From positions 106,200 to 170,199 of the forward strand of contig JAKFDI010000012.1 in assembly GCA_036676235.1 (NCBI GenBank): DNA of 64,000 nucleotides, read 5' to 3'. Position 1 is the first letter of the stretch. Each line of letters begins with the position of its first letter. Of this stretch, positions 16,776 through 25,518 are shown in pieces. Made by a program: the position numbers and the translations under genes. This stretch comes from JAKFDI01 sp036676235. GTDB taxonomy: Bacteria; Pseudomonadota; Gammaproteobacteria; Burkholderiales; Burkholderiaceae_C. The notes beneath the pieces are model-generated. The model saw only the letters and a program-made list of their open reading frames with translations, was not told where the DNA came from and ran no database searches.

Positions 16776-17750
16776 ATGACACGCACTGCACGCATCGCGC
16801 GGCTGGCCGCAGGCTGGCTGCTGGCGCTGGCCACCGGCATGGCCGCGGCCGCCTTCCCTGAGAAGGCCGTGACTCTCGTCGTCCCCTACCCGGCCGGCGG
16901 CGCGGCCGACCTGATGGCGCGCAGCCTGGCCCAGAACCTGGGTACGGCCCTCGGCCAGCAGGTGGTCGTCGACAACCGCGGCGGCGCCGGCGGCGGCCTG
17001 GCGGCGGAGATGGTGGCGAGCGCCCCGGCCGACGGCTACACGCTGTTGTTCGGCACCATGGGCACGCAAGCCATCAACCCTTCGCTGTACCGCAAGCTGC
17101 CTTACGACCCGGTCAAGGACTTCGCACCGATCGCGCTCACGCACATCACCCCGCGCGTGCTGGTGGTCGGCACCCATGTGCGGGCGGAGAGCGTGGCCGA
17201 GTTGATCGCGCTCGCCAAGCGCAAGCCCGGAGAACTCACCTACGGCTCGGCCGGCAATGGCAGCTCCAGCCACCTGTCGGGTGCGCTGTTCGAGAGCCTC
17301 GCCGGCGTCAAGCTCCTGCACGTTCCCTACAAGGGCAGCGCGCCGCTGCTGAACGACATGCTGGCCGGGCGCATCGACATCACCTTCGATTCCTACGCCG
17401 TTTACGAGCCGCACATCAAGGCCGGCAAGGTGCGCCCGCTCGGCGTCACCTCGAAGGAGCGCATGCAAACGCTGCCCTCACTGCCGACGATTGCCGAGAG
17501 TGGCCTGGCCGGCTTCGAGGTCGCCAATTGGCTGGGCGTGCTCGCGCCGGCCGGCACGCCGAAGGCCACGACCGACACGCTCAATCGGGCGCTCGCCCAG
17601 GCAATGGCCGATCCCGCGATGCGAAGGCAGCTTGCCTCGCTGGGAATCGAGCCGACGATCAGCACGTCCGACGAGTTCGCGGCGCTGATCCACAGCGAGA
17701 TCCCGAAGTGGGCGGCGATCGTGAAAGCCTCGGGCGCGAGCATCGACTGA
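16776..17750 (+). CDS. Bug-family (TctC) periplasmic solute-binding protein
   Basis: 324 residues with a cleavable signal peptide (about 1-27) and AAGGAGA before ATG 16776. The Bug signatures LVVPYPAGGAADLMAR, VVDNRGGAGGG and GYTLLFGTMG are present. Bug proteins capture mono- or dicarboxylates and amides for tripartite tricarboxylate transporters. No TctA/TctB membrane genes lie in this window, as is usual for orphan Bug genes in Burkholderiales. A second Bug gene is at 19.6 kb. Confidence 0.94.
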   Translation: MTRTARIARLAAGWLLALATGMAAAAFPEKAVTLVVPYPAGGAADLMARSLAQNLGTALGQQVVVDNRGGAGGGLAAEMVASAPADGYTLLFGTMGTQAINPSLYRKLPYDPVKDFAPIALTHITPRVLVVGTHVRAESVAELIALAKRKPGELTYGSAGNGSSSHLSGALFESLAGVKLLHVPYKGSAPLLNDMLAGRIDITFDSYAVYEPHIKAGKVRPLGVTSKERMQTLPSLPTIAESGLAGFEVANWLGVLAPAGTPKATTDTLNRALAQAMADPAMRRQLASLGIEPTISTSDEFAALIHSEIPKWAAIVKASGASID

Positions 17751-17755
17751 AGCCC

Positions 17756-18547
17756 ATGGAGAGCCGCACCGAATTCATGGTCGACGGCGACGTGCGCATC
17801 GAGGTGCGCATCGAGGTGCGCATCGACGGCCGTGGCCCGGCCCTGGTGCTGCTGCCCTCGTCGCAGCGCGATTCGCTCGACCTGGACGAGTTCGCAGTGG
17901 ACCTCGCCGCGCGCGGCTTTCGCGTGCTGCGCCCGCAGCCGCGCGGCATGGCCGGCAGCACCGGCCCGCTGGAGGGCTTGACGCTGCACCATCTGGCGCG
18001 CGATGTGGCGGGCGTCATCGCGCGGTTCGGTGACGGCCGAGCCATCGTGGCCGGGCATGCCTTCGGCCATTTCATCGCGCGCGTGACGGCGCTCGACCAT
18101 TCGCAGCATGTGTGCGGCGTGGTGGCGATGGGCGCTGCCGCGCGCACCTTCCCGCCCGGCCTGAGCGCGCAGCTCGACATCGCCGCCGACCCTGCGCAGC
18201 CGCAAGAGCTACGCCTCGCAGCGCTGCGGCAGGCGTTCTTCGCGTCCGGCAGCGACCCGCGGCCCTGGCTCGACGGCTGGCATCCAGAACTGCGCACCGC
18301 GTACCGCCGCGCGGCACTCACGCCGCCCAAGGACACGTGGTGGCCGACGAGCGCCGTGCCCGTGCTCGAGATCCAGGGGACGGAAGACCCGTGGCGGCCA
18401 CCCGACACGCGGCTCGAACTGAAACAGGCGCTCGGCGAACTCGTGACCGTGCGTCTCATCGCCCACGCGAGCCACGCGCTGCTGCCCGAGCAGCCGGCAG
18501 CGGTGGCCGATGCGATCGCCGATTGGGCGATCAAGCTGCCGCGCTGA
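17756..18547 (+). CDS. Alpha/beta-hydrolase-fold protein lacking the nucleophile Ser
   Basis: 263 residues. The alpha/beta hydrolase pattern is clear: GRGPALVLLPSSQRDSLD early, a nucleophile elbow AGHAFGHF, a late Asp (GTEDPWRP) and His (AHASHALLPEQP). In the elbow, Gly-His-Ala-Phe-Gly has Ala102 where Ser, Asp or Cys normally sits, so classical esterase chemistry is not expected. It starts 5 nt after the Bug gene stop and is probably co-transcribed. The N-terminus includes a 12-bp tandem duplication encoding VRIE repeats. Confidence 0.85.
   Translation: MESRTEFMVDGDVRIEVRIEVRIDGRGPALVLLPSSQRDSLDLDEFAVDLAARGFRVLRPQPRGMAGSTGPLEGLTLHHLARDVAGVIARFGDGRAIVAGHAFGHFIARVTALDHSQHVCGVVAMGAAARTFPPGLSAQLDIAADPAQPQELRLAALRQAFFASGSDPRPWLDGWHPELRTAYRRAALTPPKDTWWPTSAVPVLEIQGTEDPWRPPDTRLELKQALGELVTVRLIAHASHALLPEQPAAVADAIADWAIKLPR
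17792..17826 (+). repeat. 12-bp in-frame tandem repeat (2.9 copies)
   Basis: GTGCGCATCGAG at 17792-17803 and 17804-17815 is followed by an incomplete third copy to 17826. It encodes VRIE-VRIE-VRID in the N-terminal part of the alpha/beta-hydrolase-fold protein. The frame is preserved. Confidence 0.9.
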
Positions 18548-18549
18548 TC

Positions 18550-19617
18550 TCAGGCCGCGAACACCACGCCGCAGCCCGGCCCCGTCGGCACCGCGATGGC
18601 GCCCTGCAGAACCGGCAGCGGCGTGAACGGATCGTCCAGCAGGTGCTCGTGCTCCGACAGCTCGCAGGCAAAGGGCAGCGCCTTCACCACGCTCGCCGCC
18701 TGCACCGCCATGGCCTGCAGCAGCGCCGGCCCGAACGCCGCGCCGACACGCACCGCCACGCCGTTCGCCTCGCACAGATGCACCGCTTCGATGAAGCGGC
18801 GGATGCCGCCGAGCTTGGTGATCTTGAGGTTCATCACGTCCACGCTGCGGTCGGCCGCCAGGCGCGCCACGTCGTGCACGGTCTGCGCGCTCTCGTCCGC
18901 CTCGATCGCCACCGGCAGGCTGCGTGTGAGCAGCGCCAGACCAGCCCAGTCAGCCGCCGGCACCGGCTGCTCGATGAGCGTGATGCCGTGCCGCTCCATG
19001 CGCGCGAAGGCGCCCATCATCTGCTTGGCCGAGTACGACTGGTTCGGGTCTAGCGTGAGCGCCGGGCCATTGCCTACGGCATCGCGCACGGCCGCTACCC
19101 GCTCCACATCGAGCGCCGTGTCGCCCGACAGTTTGAGCTTGAGCTGCCGGTAGCCGGCTTCGACCAGCTCGGCGGCCTTGGCCGCCATCTCGGCGGGCGT
19201 CTTGATCGCGAGGATGCGCGACTGCGCGACCGCATCGCGCAGTCGCCCGCCGAGCAGCACGTGCACCGGCACGCCGAGCCGACGTGCCAGCAGGTCATGC
19301 AGCGCCATGTCGAGCGCCGCCTTGACGCTCGGGTTGAATGCCAGGACGGCATCCACCTCCTCGGAGATCGCCGCGATGTCGTCCGTACGCCGGCCGACGA
19401 GCCGCGGCGCGAGCCAGGCGAGCGAGGCCGCGGCACCGGCACCGTGCGTCGTGATCGCGGGAATGGCGTGCGCATAGCCGAGGCCCTGCACGCCATCCTC
19501 GTCGGTGAGCACGAGCACGTGCCCTTCGAGCCGCGGCACCACCGCGCGCGCGAACTTCCAGCTCGGGTCGCGCAGGCCCTGCACGCAGGGGCGAATGTCG
19601 ACGGTCGCAATGCGCAT
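18550..19617 (-). CDS. Enolase-superfamily (muconate-lactonizing / mandelate racemase-like) enzyme
   Basis: 355 residues. A capping domain (1-125) precedes the TIM barrel. The catalytic KxK motif is Lys160 and Lys162 in QLKLKLSG; metal ligands are Asp in LDPNQS, Glu in IEQPVPA and Glu/Asp in AIEADES; the second lysine is in LKITKLGG. The KxK and LKxxKxGG pattern places it in the MLE subgroup (cycloisomerases, dipeptide epimerases, OSB synthase). The reaction could be cycloisomerisation, racemisation or epimerisation. It is followed 17 nt upstream by the second Bug gene on the same strand. Confidence 0.9.
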   Translation of the reverse strand: MRIATVDIRPCVQGLRDPSWKFARAVVPRLEGHVLVLTDEDGVQGLGYAHAIPAITTHGAGAAASLAWLAPRLVGRRTDDIAAISEEVDAVLAFNPSVKAALDMALHDLLARRLGVPVHVLLGGRLRDAVAQSRILAIKTPAEMAAKAAELVEAGYRQLKLKLSGDTALDVERVAAVRDAVGNGPALTLDPNQSYSAKQMMGAFARMERHGITLIEQPVPAADWAGLALLTRSLPVAIEADESAQTVHDVARLAADRSVDVMNLKITKLGGIRRFIEAVHLCEANGVAVRVGAAFGPALLQAMAVQAASVVKALPFACELSEHEHLLDDPFTPLPVLQGAIAVPTGPGCGVVFAA

Positions 19618-19634
19618 GGCGGTTCAGTCGGCGC

Positions 19635-20606
19635 TCAGTTGAGCGTGATCTTTCCGCGAGTGACCACGCCGTGCCACTTCTTGTACTCGGCGTCCATCAG
19701 TGCGCGGTACTGCGCCGGCGTCGAGCTCACGGGCACGGCTCCCTGCTTTTGCATCTGGCCGGCAACGTCCGGCGAATTGAGCGCTGCCGCGACGGCGTCG
19801 CGCAGGCGTTCCCGGATCGCGGCCGGAACGTCCTTCGGCCCGACGATGCCGTAGTGCGTGTCCATCAAGACGCCGGGCAAGCCCTGCTCGGCCGTCGTCG
19901 GCACGGCGGGCATCAGCGGCGAGCGCGTGGCGCTGGCCAGCGCGACCACGCGCATTCTTCCGCTGGCGACGAAGGGCTGCGCGGGCAGCAGGTCGATCAT
20001 CGCCATGTGAACCTCGCCTGCGACGACGGCAGTGACCGCGGGCGCCGCGCCCTTGTACGGCACGTGGGTAATGTCGATGCCGGCTTCCTGGCGCAGCAGC
20101 TCGGCCCCGATGTGCGGGGTCGTCCCCACACCCGCCGAGGCGTAGTTGAGTTCCCCGGGCGCCGCCTTCGCACGCCTGATCAGATCGGGCAAATCGGCAA
20201 TGCCCGATTCCGCCCCCACCACCACGACGGCCGGGATGCGCGCCACCAGCGTGACGTAGCCCACGTCTTCGGGTTCATACGGCACCTTGGTCAGCGTTCG
20301 CATGCCGGCCAGCGGCCCCGGCCCGGTGAGCGCGAAGGTGTAGCCGTCGGGCGCCGCGCGCAGGGCCATGTCCACACCGATGGTCCCGCCGGCGCCCGCC
20401 TTGTTGTCGACGACGACGGTCTGGCCGAGATCGGTACCCACCTTCTTGGCGACCAGCCGGGCAACCACGTCGGTCGGCCCGCCGGCCGAATACGGCACGA
20501 TCAGGCGAATGGGTTTGTCGGGCCACGATTGGGCGCCGGCCGGCACGCCAGCCAGCATCGCGGCGGCAGCAAGACATAGGCGAAGGCAGAGGCTCGAGCG
20601 GGTCAT
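19635..20606 (-). CDS. Bug-family (TctC) periplasmic solute-binding protein
   Basis: 323 residues with signal peptide (about 1-25, ending VPAGAQS). Bug motifs RLIVPYSAGGPTDVVAR, VVDNKAGAGGT and APDGYTFALTG are seen. It lies just before the MLE-like gene and after the porin gene on the minus strand, so porin, receptor and enzyme could form one uptake-plus-catabolism unit. The ligand is presumably a small carboxylate. Confidence 0.94.
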   Translation of the reverse strand: MTRSSLCLRLCLAAAAMLAGVPAGAQSWPDKPIRLIVPYSAGGPTDVVARLVAKKVGTDLGQTVVVDNKAGAGGTIGVDMALRAAPDGYTFALTGPGPLAGMRTLTKVPYEPEDVGYVTLVARIPAVVVVGAESGIADLPDLIRRAKAAPGELNYASAGVGTTPHIGAELLRQEAGIDITHVPYKGAAPAVTAVVAGEVHMAMIDLLPAQPFVASGRMRVVALASATRSPLMPAVPTTAEQGLPGVLMDTHYGIVGPKDVPAAIRERLRDAVAAALNSPDVAGQMQKQGAVPVSSTPAQYRALMDAEYKKWHGVVTRGKITLN

Positions 20607-20721
20607 GATGTCTCCAGAAGTGGGTGGCAGTTGGAGCCCAGTGTGTTTTGCGATCTGCCGGCGGGTAAGACACGCGCGACGCAATTCAGCTATGCGACGC
20701 GCGTGCAGGGTCGGGCAGTCT

Positions 20722-21693
20722 TCAGAAGTTGTACTTGATGCCTGCGTCCACCGCCGTCGTGCGCGAGCGCCCTTCCTGCTTGGCCGACCCGATGTCCGCG
20801 TGGAGGCTCACGCGCTTGCTCAGCGGATGAACATAGCCGAGCCCCAGCTTGTCGATGTCGTTGTTGGCTCCGTCGGGCGAGTAGCGTGCAAAGCCCACGC
20901 GCAGCTGGCCCGGGCCGACCGGCGCGGTAGCGCCGACGCTCAGGTTGCGCGCGTCGATGCCCGCCACCGTCGAGCGCGAGAAGGTGAGCATCGGCCTCAC
21001 GACACCGAAGTCGTAGGCACCGCCGATCAGCGCCAGCCGCCGGTTCGAATCCACGCGGTCGAAGCCGCCGCCGAAGAACCACGGCCCGCGTTTGTACTGG
21101 AGATTGGCGGAGGCCGAGCGTTCACGCGCACCCTCGCCAAGCGCCGTCGCGAGCTGGGCGGTGAAGCCGCCCCAGTTGGGTGACTTGTAGCCCACCGTGT
21201 TCAGGCTGCGCACGCCGCCGTCGATCGAGTAGCCGGCGAACTGGTGGCGCGAGCCGAACATGGCGGTGGTCTCAAAGCGCCAGGGGTCCAGTTCCACGGC
21301 GGTCCAGAACAGCGGGATGTATTCGCGCCCGAGGTACACGGCGCCGTAGGGCGAACCCAGTTCGACGATGCTGCGGGCGGCCCAGAAGGGGTTGTCGGCC
21401 GCACCCGAATCGGCCCGGAAGCGATGCTCGATGTGAAAGCCTGCCTTCCAGCCGCGGCCCAGATCCTCGGCACCGCGAAAACCGAGCCGGTTGCCCGAGC
21501 TCTGGCGCACGTCCCAGCGCTTGCCGGCAGCGCCGGTCGCGCCGTTGCCGCCGTTCAGGTTGGTCGTGCCGCTGTTCTGGTGGGTGATACCGAGATCGAG
21601 CCGGCCGTAGATGCTGATGGCCGACGTTTGCGCAACAGCCGGCAGTGCGGCCGCGGCCGCGCACAGCGCGGCGAGTGTCCCGACGTGATTCAT
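20722..21693 (-). CDS. Gram-negative trimeric porin, Burkholderia type
   Basis: 323 residues with a signal peptide (cleavage around AVAQ-T) and AGGAG before ATG 21693. The mature N-terminus TSAISIYGRLDLGI, the RLGFRGAEDLGRGWKAGF block and the terminal GIKYNF (C-terminal Phe for BamA recognition) are characteristic. It forms an outer-membrane channel for small hydrophilic solutes. Placement beside a Bug receptor suggests that it admits the same substrate. Confidence 0.94.
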   Translation of the reverse strand: MNHVGTLAALCAAAAALPAVAQTSAISIYGRLDLGITHQNSGTTNLNGGNGATGAAGKRWDVRQSSGNRLGFRGAEDLGRGWKAGFHIEHRFRADSGAADNPFWAARSIVELGSPYGAVYLGREYIPLFWTAVELDPWRFETTAMFGSRHQFAGYSIDGGVRSLNTVGYKSPNWGGFTAQLATALGEGARERSASANLQYKRGPWFFGGGFDRVDSNRRLALIGGAYDFGVVRPMLTFSRSTVAGIDARNLSVGATAPVGPGQLRVGFARYSPDGANNDIDKLGLGYVHPLSKRVSLHADIGSAKQEGRSRTTAVDAGIKYNF

Positions 21694-21811
21694 GTTGTCT
21701 CCTCGTGATGTCGTGATGAAAGGCGCGGGCAGTGTGTTCACCCGTGCGCTTCGCCGTAAGACATCCGAGGCGCAAACCAGCTATGCAGCGTGCGACCCGA
21801 GGGCCGCCGCC

Positions 21812-22588
21812 TCAGCGCCCCGTGAACACGGGCGCGCGCTTCTCGCGGAAGGCGAGCTGCGCTTCACGCGCGTCGTCGGTCTTCGCGACGATGGCCGTCA
21901 TGTCCTGCTCGTAGCGGTAGCCGTCGCGCAGGCTCATGTCCTCGATGGTGTTGAGGGTGTGCTTGCCCATGCGCGTGGAGATCGGGCTCTTCGACGCGAT
22001 GCTTTCGGCGATCTCCATCGCGACGGGCAGGAGCTCGTCGGGCGCCGTACAGGCCTCGGCCACGCCCAGCCGGTAGAGCTCGGCGCCCGAGACGCGATAG
22101 CCGGTGAGCGCCATGCGCCGCAGCCGCGAATGGCTGAACAGACGCATCCCATGCCGGCAGCCGCCGAGCAGGCCGACGTCCACTTCGGGCAGGCCGAGCG
22201 CGGCGCGCTCGGACACCACCACGATGTCGGCCGAGGCCACCATCGCCAGGCCCGAGCCGAGCGCCGCGCCGTTGACGGCGACGACCACCGGTTTGGCGCA
22301 TTCGCGGATCGCATGGAAGCACTCGCGTGTACGCCGCGAATGGGCCAGCAGGTCGCCCGGGCCCTTGATCATCTCGGCCCGGCCCTTGAGGTCGGCGCCG
22401 GCGCAGAACACCTTGCCCTCGCCCGTCAGCACGATGGCGCGGATCTCGTCGGTCTCCGACAGCCGATCGAGCGCCAGCGTCAACTCGTCGTTCAGCACAC
22501 GGGTCAAGGCGTTGACCGGTGGGCTGGCGAGCGTCAGGGTGGCGACGTGGCCGGAAATGGCCACGCGCAGTTGCGTCAGGTCTTGCAT
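21812..22588 (-). CDS. Enoyl-CoA hydratase/isomerase family (crotonase)
   Basis: 258 residues. Oxyanion-hole segments are FCAGADLKG and NGAALGSGLAM; the catalytic region reads GLPEVDVGLLGG. The position of one hydratase Glu is occupied (LPEVDVG), fitting hydratase or related lyase activity on a CoA ester. A TAGACT -10-like hexamer lies about 33 nt before ATG 22588. It stands next to the porin gene and probably works downstream of the CaiB-type CoA-transferase. Confidence 0.92.
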   Translation of the reverse strand: MQDLTQLRVAISGHVATLTLASPPVNALTRVLNDELTLALDRLSETDEIRAIVLTGEGKVFCAGADLKGRAEMIKGPGDLLAHSRRTRECFHAIRECAKPVVVAVNGAALGSGLAMVASADIVVVSERAALGLPEVDVGLLGGCRHGMRLFSHSRLRRMALTGYRVSGAELYRLGVAEACTAPDELLPVAMEIAESIASKSPISTRMGKHTLNTIEDMSLRDGYRYEQDMTAIVAKTDDAREAQLAFREKRAPVFTGR

Positions 22589-22677
22589 GTTCGGTGCGTC
22601 CTCGGAACGTGAAGCGTTCGAGTCTAGGAAGCGGCGGGCTCGCCGGCCAGCCCGGCGCGCGCAGAGCAGCTATGCGT

Positions 22678-23463
22678 TCATCCGCTGCCCAGCACCGGCG
22701 CGTTGGGCGTGAGGCCGATGCCCGTCGCGCCCAGCCGCCGCCCCTCACCGCACAGCCACCACAGCGTGCGCGCCGCGTCGACGCACGACAGTCCCGCGCC
22801 GCGAATGTTGGAGATGCAGTTGCGCTGCGAATCGAGCCGGCCGATCTTCGGCGCGGCGGTGAGGTAGATGCCGAGGCTGTCGGGCGAGCTCAAGCCGGGC
22901 CGTTCGCCGATGAGCACGGCGACGAAGCGTGCACCCAGCACATCGCCGATCTCGTCGCCCAGCGCCACGCGAGCCTGCGTGGCGATGACCACCGGCCCGA
23001 TCGACCAGCCGGGCGCGGCCTGCGCGGTGATCTGCGCGATCAGCGGTTCGGCATTGCTCTGCACGCCGAGCGACGACAGGCCGTCGGCCACGACGAGCAG
23101 CAGGTCGATGCCACCGGTCGGCGCCTGCGCCGCGCGCTCGCCCAGGCGTTGCGCGCTGTCCGCGTCGAGGCGCCGGCCGAGATCGGGCCGCACGAGGTAG
23201 GTGGCGCGGTCCGGCGCGGCGCTTCGCGCCTGCAGCGTGTCGAACCCCTGCGCGTGCAGCGCCGCCTCCAGCGCCGGCACGTCCAGCGGCAGATGCACCG
23301 CATCGCGCGCCAGTGCGTGCGCCATGCCGAAGCGCAGCAGTTCGGCCGTCGGCAGGCTGTGGCCGCTGCGCCCGAGCGCGAGCCGCGCCTGCGTGTACGC
23401 GCGCAAGTCGGTCCACGGATCGGGCGTGGGCCCGGCCGGCGGCGTGACGGGTGGTGTCGTCAT
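22678..23463 (-). CDS. eutC: Ethanolamine ammonia-lyase, small subunit
   Basis: 261 residues. Matches the EutC pattern: LRAYTQARLALGRSG near the start, then LLLVVADGLSSLGVQ, the VALGDEIG block, LIGERPGLSSPDSLG and RNCISNIRGAGL. EutBC uses adenosylcobalamin to convert ethanolamine to acetaldehyde and ammonia. ATG 23463 overlaps the eutB stop (ATGA), giving translational coupling. The genes for the transporter, reactivase EutA and microcompartment shell are not in the window. Confidence 0.95.
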   Translation of the reverse strand: MTTPPVTPPAGPTPDPWTDLRAYTQARLALGRSGHSLPTAELLRFGMAHALARDAVHLPLDVPALEAALHAQGFDTLQARSAAPDRATYLVRPDLGRRLDADSAQRLGERAAQAPTGGIDLLLVVADGLSSLGVQSNAEPLIAQITAQAAPGWSIGPVVIATQARVALGDEIGDVLGARFVAVLIGERPGLSSPDSLGIYLTAAPKIGRLDSQRNCISNIRGAGLSCVDAARTLWWLCGEGRRLGATGIGLTPNAPVLGSG

Positions 23464-24854
23464 GGCGGCGGCGACAGCTGGCGCATGCGCGCGAGCGCCG
23501 GATGCGATGCGCCCACCGGCAGCAGCGCACCGTTCGCATCGGTGAGCCCGAGGCCTTGCAACCACGCCTCGAATTTCGGCGCGCGCTTCAGGCCCAGCAG
23601 TTCGCGCAGGTACAGCGCATCGTGGAACGAGGTGCTCTGGTAGTTCAGCATGATGTCGTCGGCGCCCGGCACGCCCATCACGAAATTGACGCCCGCCGTA
23701 CCCAGCAGCGTGAGCAGCGTGTCCATGTCGTCGGAATCGGCCTCGGCGTGGTTGGTGTGGCAGACGTCGCAGCCGGGCGGCACGCCCAGCAGCTTGCCGC
23801 AGAAGTGATCCTCGAGCCCGGCACGCACGATCTGCTTGCCGTCGCGCAGGTACTCCGGGCCGATGAAGCCGACCACGGTGTTGGTGAGCAGCGGCGAGAA
23901 CGCGCGCGCCACCGCGTAGGCGCGCGCCTCGCAGGTCTGCTGGTCCACACCGTGGTGCGCATCGGCCGAGAGCGCACTGCCCTGCCCGGTCTCGAAATAC
24001 ATCACGTTGTCGCCCAGCGTGCCGCGGTGCAGCGACAGCGCCGCCTCGCGCGCCTCTCGCAGCAGCGCCAGGTCGATGCCGAAGCCACGGTTGGCCTGTT
24101 CGGTGCCGGCAATCGACTGGAACACCAGATCCACCGGCGCGCCCTGCTCGATCATGCGCAGCGTGTTCGTCACGTGGGTGAGCACGCAGCTTTGCGTCGG
24201 GATCGCCAGGCGCTGGATCACGTCATCCAGCGCATGCACGAGCCGCGTCAGGTCGGGCACGCTGTCGCTGGCCGGATTGACGCCGATCACCGCATCGCCC
24301 GCGCCGTACAGCAGGCCATCGACCACCGAGGCGGCGATGCCGCGCAGATCGTCCGTCGGGTGGTTGGGCTGCAGGCGCACGGCCAAGTGGCCCGGCAGGC
24401 CGATCGTGTCGCGAAAGCGCGTGACCACGCGGCACTTGCGCGCCATCGCGATCAGATCCTGATTGCGCATCAGCTTGCTCACCGCCGCGGCCATCTCCGG
24501 CGTGATGCCGGGCGCGAGCCGCGCCAGCGCCACGCTGTCGACCGCCGAACCGAGCAGCCAGTCGCGAAACGCGCCGACGGTGAGCTGCGCCACCGGCTCG
24601 AACGCCGCCGCATCGTGCGTGTCGACGATGAGGCGGGTCACCTCGTCGTCCTCGTAAGGGATCAGCGCGTCCTCGAGAAAGCGCTTCAGCGGCACATCGG
24701 CCAGCGCCAGGCGCGCGGCCATGCGCTCCACGTCAGAGCCTGCCGCGATGCCGGCGAGCACATCGCCCGAGCGCGCCGGCGTCGCCTTCGCCATCAGCGT
24801 GCGCAGGCTGTCGAAGCGAAAGCCCTGCGCGCCGACGCGCTGGTGGTAGCTCAC
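23460..24854 (-). CDS. eutB: Ethanolamine ammonia-lyase, large subunit
   Basis: 464 residues from a GTG at 24854. The landmarks ARSGDVLAGIAAGSD, PYEDDEVTRLI, GDAVIGVNPASD, YFETGQGSALSA and NTVVGFIGPEYL are those of EutB, the TIM-barrel subunit that binds substrate and cobalamin. The upstream membrane-protein gene ends 6 nt before the GTG, so transcription probably comes from there. No cobalamin riboswitch is visible in the short spacers. Confidence 0.96.
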   Translation of the reverse strand: MSYHQRVGAQGFRFDSLRTLMAKATPARSGDVLAGIAAGSDVERMAARLALADVPLKRFLEDALIPYEDDEVTRLIVDTHDAAAFEPVAQLTVGAFRDWLLGSAVDSVALARLAPGITPEMAAAVSKLMRNQDLIAMARKCRVVTRFRDTIGLPGHLAVRLQPNHPTDDLRGIAASVVDGLLYGAGDAVIGVNPASDSVPDLTRLVHALDDVIQRLAIPTQSCVLTHVTNTLRMIEQGAPVDLVFQSIAGTEQANRGFGIDLALLREAREAALSLHRGTLGDNVMYFETGQGSALSADAHHGVDQQTCEARAYAVARAFSPLLTNTVVGFIGPEYLRDGKQIVRAGLEDHFCGKLLGVPPGCDVCHTNHAEADSDDMDTLLTLLGTAGVNFVMGVPGADDIMLNYQSTSFHDALYLRELLGLKRAPKFEAWLQGLGLTDANGALLPVGASHPALARMRQLSPPP

Positions 24855-24860
24855 ACCGCC

Positions 24861-25355
24861 TCAGCGCCGTTCATCGCTGCGGCGTCGCGCGGCCAGCACG
24901 CCGCCGAGCGCCAAGCCAGCCGCAAAGCCGACGTAGACCCAGGCGAGGTTGCGCTTCGACAGGCGCCGCTCGAAGCCGGGCGTGAGCCGCTCGGGCACCA
25001 GCTTCAGGTCGACCACCGCCGCGACGGCAGTGAGGGCCACAGCGTCGACGACGGCGTTGGCCGGCGTCGGCCGCTGCCGGCGCGCGCGCAGCAGCTCGTA
25101 GAACACGGCCCAGAACACCGCCGAGGCGTGGTGCGTGGCGGCGCCAAGCGGCGTGAAGCGCCACGAGGCCTCGTTGCGGCGCAGGGCACGATCGCCCCAG
25201 AACCAGTGGCTGGGCGCGTTGAGGGCGGCAATGGCGCTGCCGGTGTCGCGGCGGCTGCCGCGCGCCATCACGGCCATCGACAGCACGCTCGCGAGGCTGC
25301 CGGCCGTGAGCACCTGCCGCATGACCGGGCAGGAAGCAAGATCGGTCCATGTCAT
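24861..25355 (-). CDS. Small membrane protein of unknown function upstream of eutB
   Basis: 164 residues behind AAGGAG. Hydrophobic segments occur around 15-30, 68-85, 95-115 and 135-155, with a basic C-terminus (ARRRSDERR). I do not recognise a family. It is the first gene of the row with eutBC, so a link to ethanolamine metabolism is possible but unproven. Confidence 0.75.
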   Translation of the reverse strand: MTWTDLASCPVMRQVLTAGSLASVLSMAVMARGSRRDTGSAIAALNAPSHWFWGDRALRRNEASWRFTPLGAATHHASAVFWAVFYELLRARRQRPTPANAVVDAVALTAVAAVVDLKLVPERLTPGFERRLSKRNLAWVYVGFAAGLALGGVLAARRRSDERR

Positions 25356-25518
25356 CGCTGGCTCCTTGGTGGAACAGGCGTGGGAGAAGCACCGCCCCGG
25401 TCGGGCCGCGTTTCCTCGGGAGCAAGAGGCGTTCCCTCTGGTCGCGCGGCAAGGCGCAGCGGCCTGTGCGACGATGCACGACGCCTCTTTCTCTTCGCTT
25501 TCTCTTCGGACATCACGC

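Noticed and set aside
22678..25355. Bacterial microcompartment locus around eutBC
   Set aside because: No shell proteins, EutA, EutE or EutG genes are present in the flanks; neighbours are unrelated.
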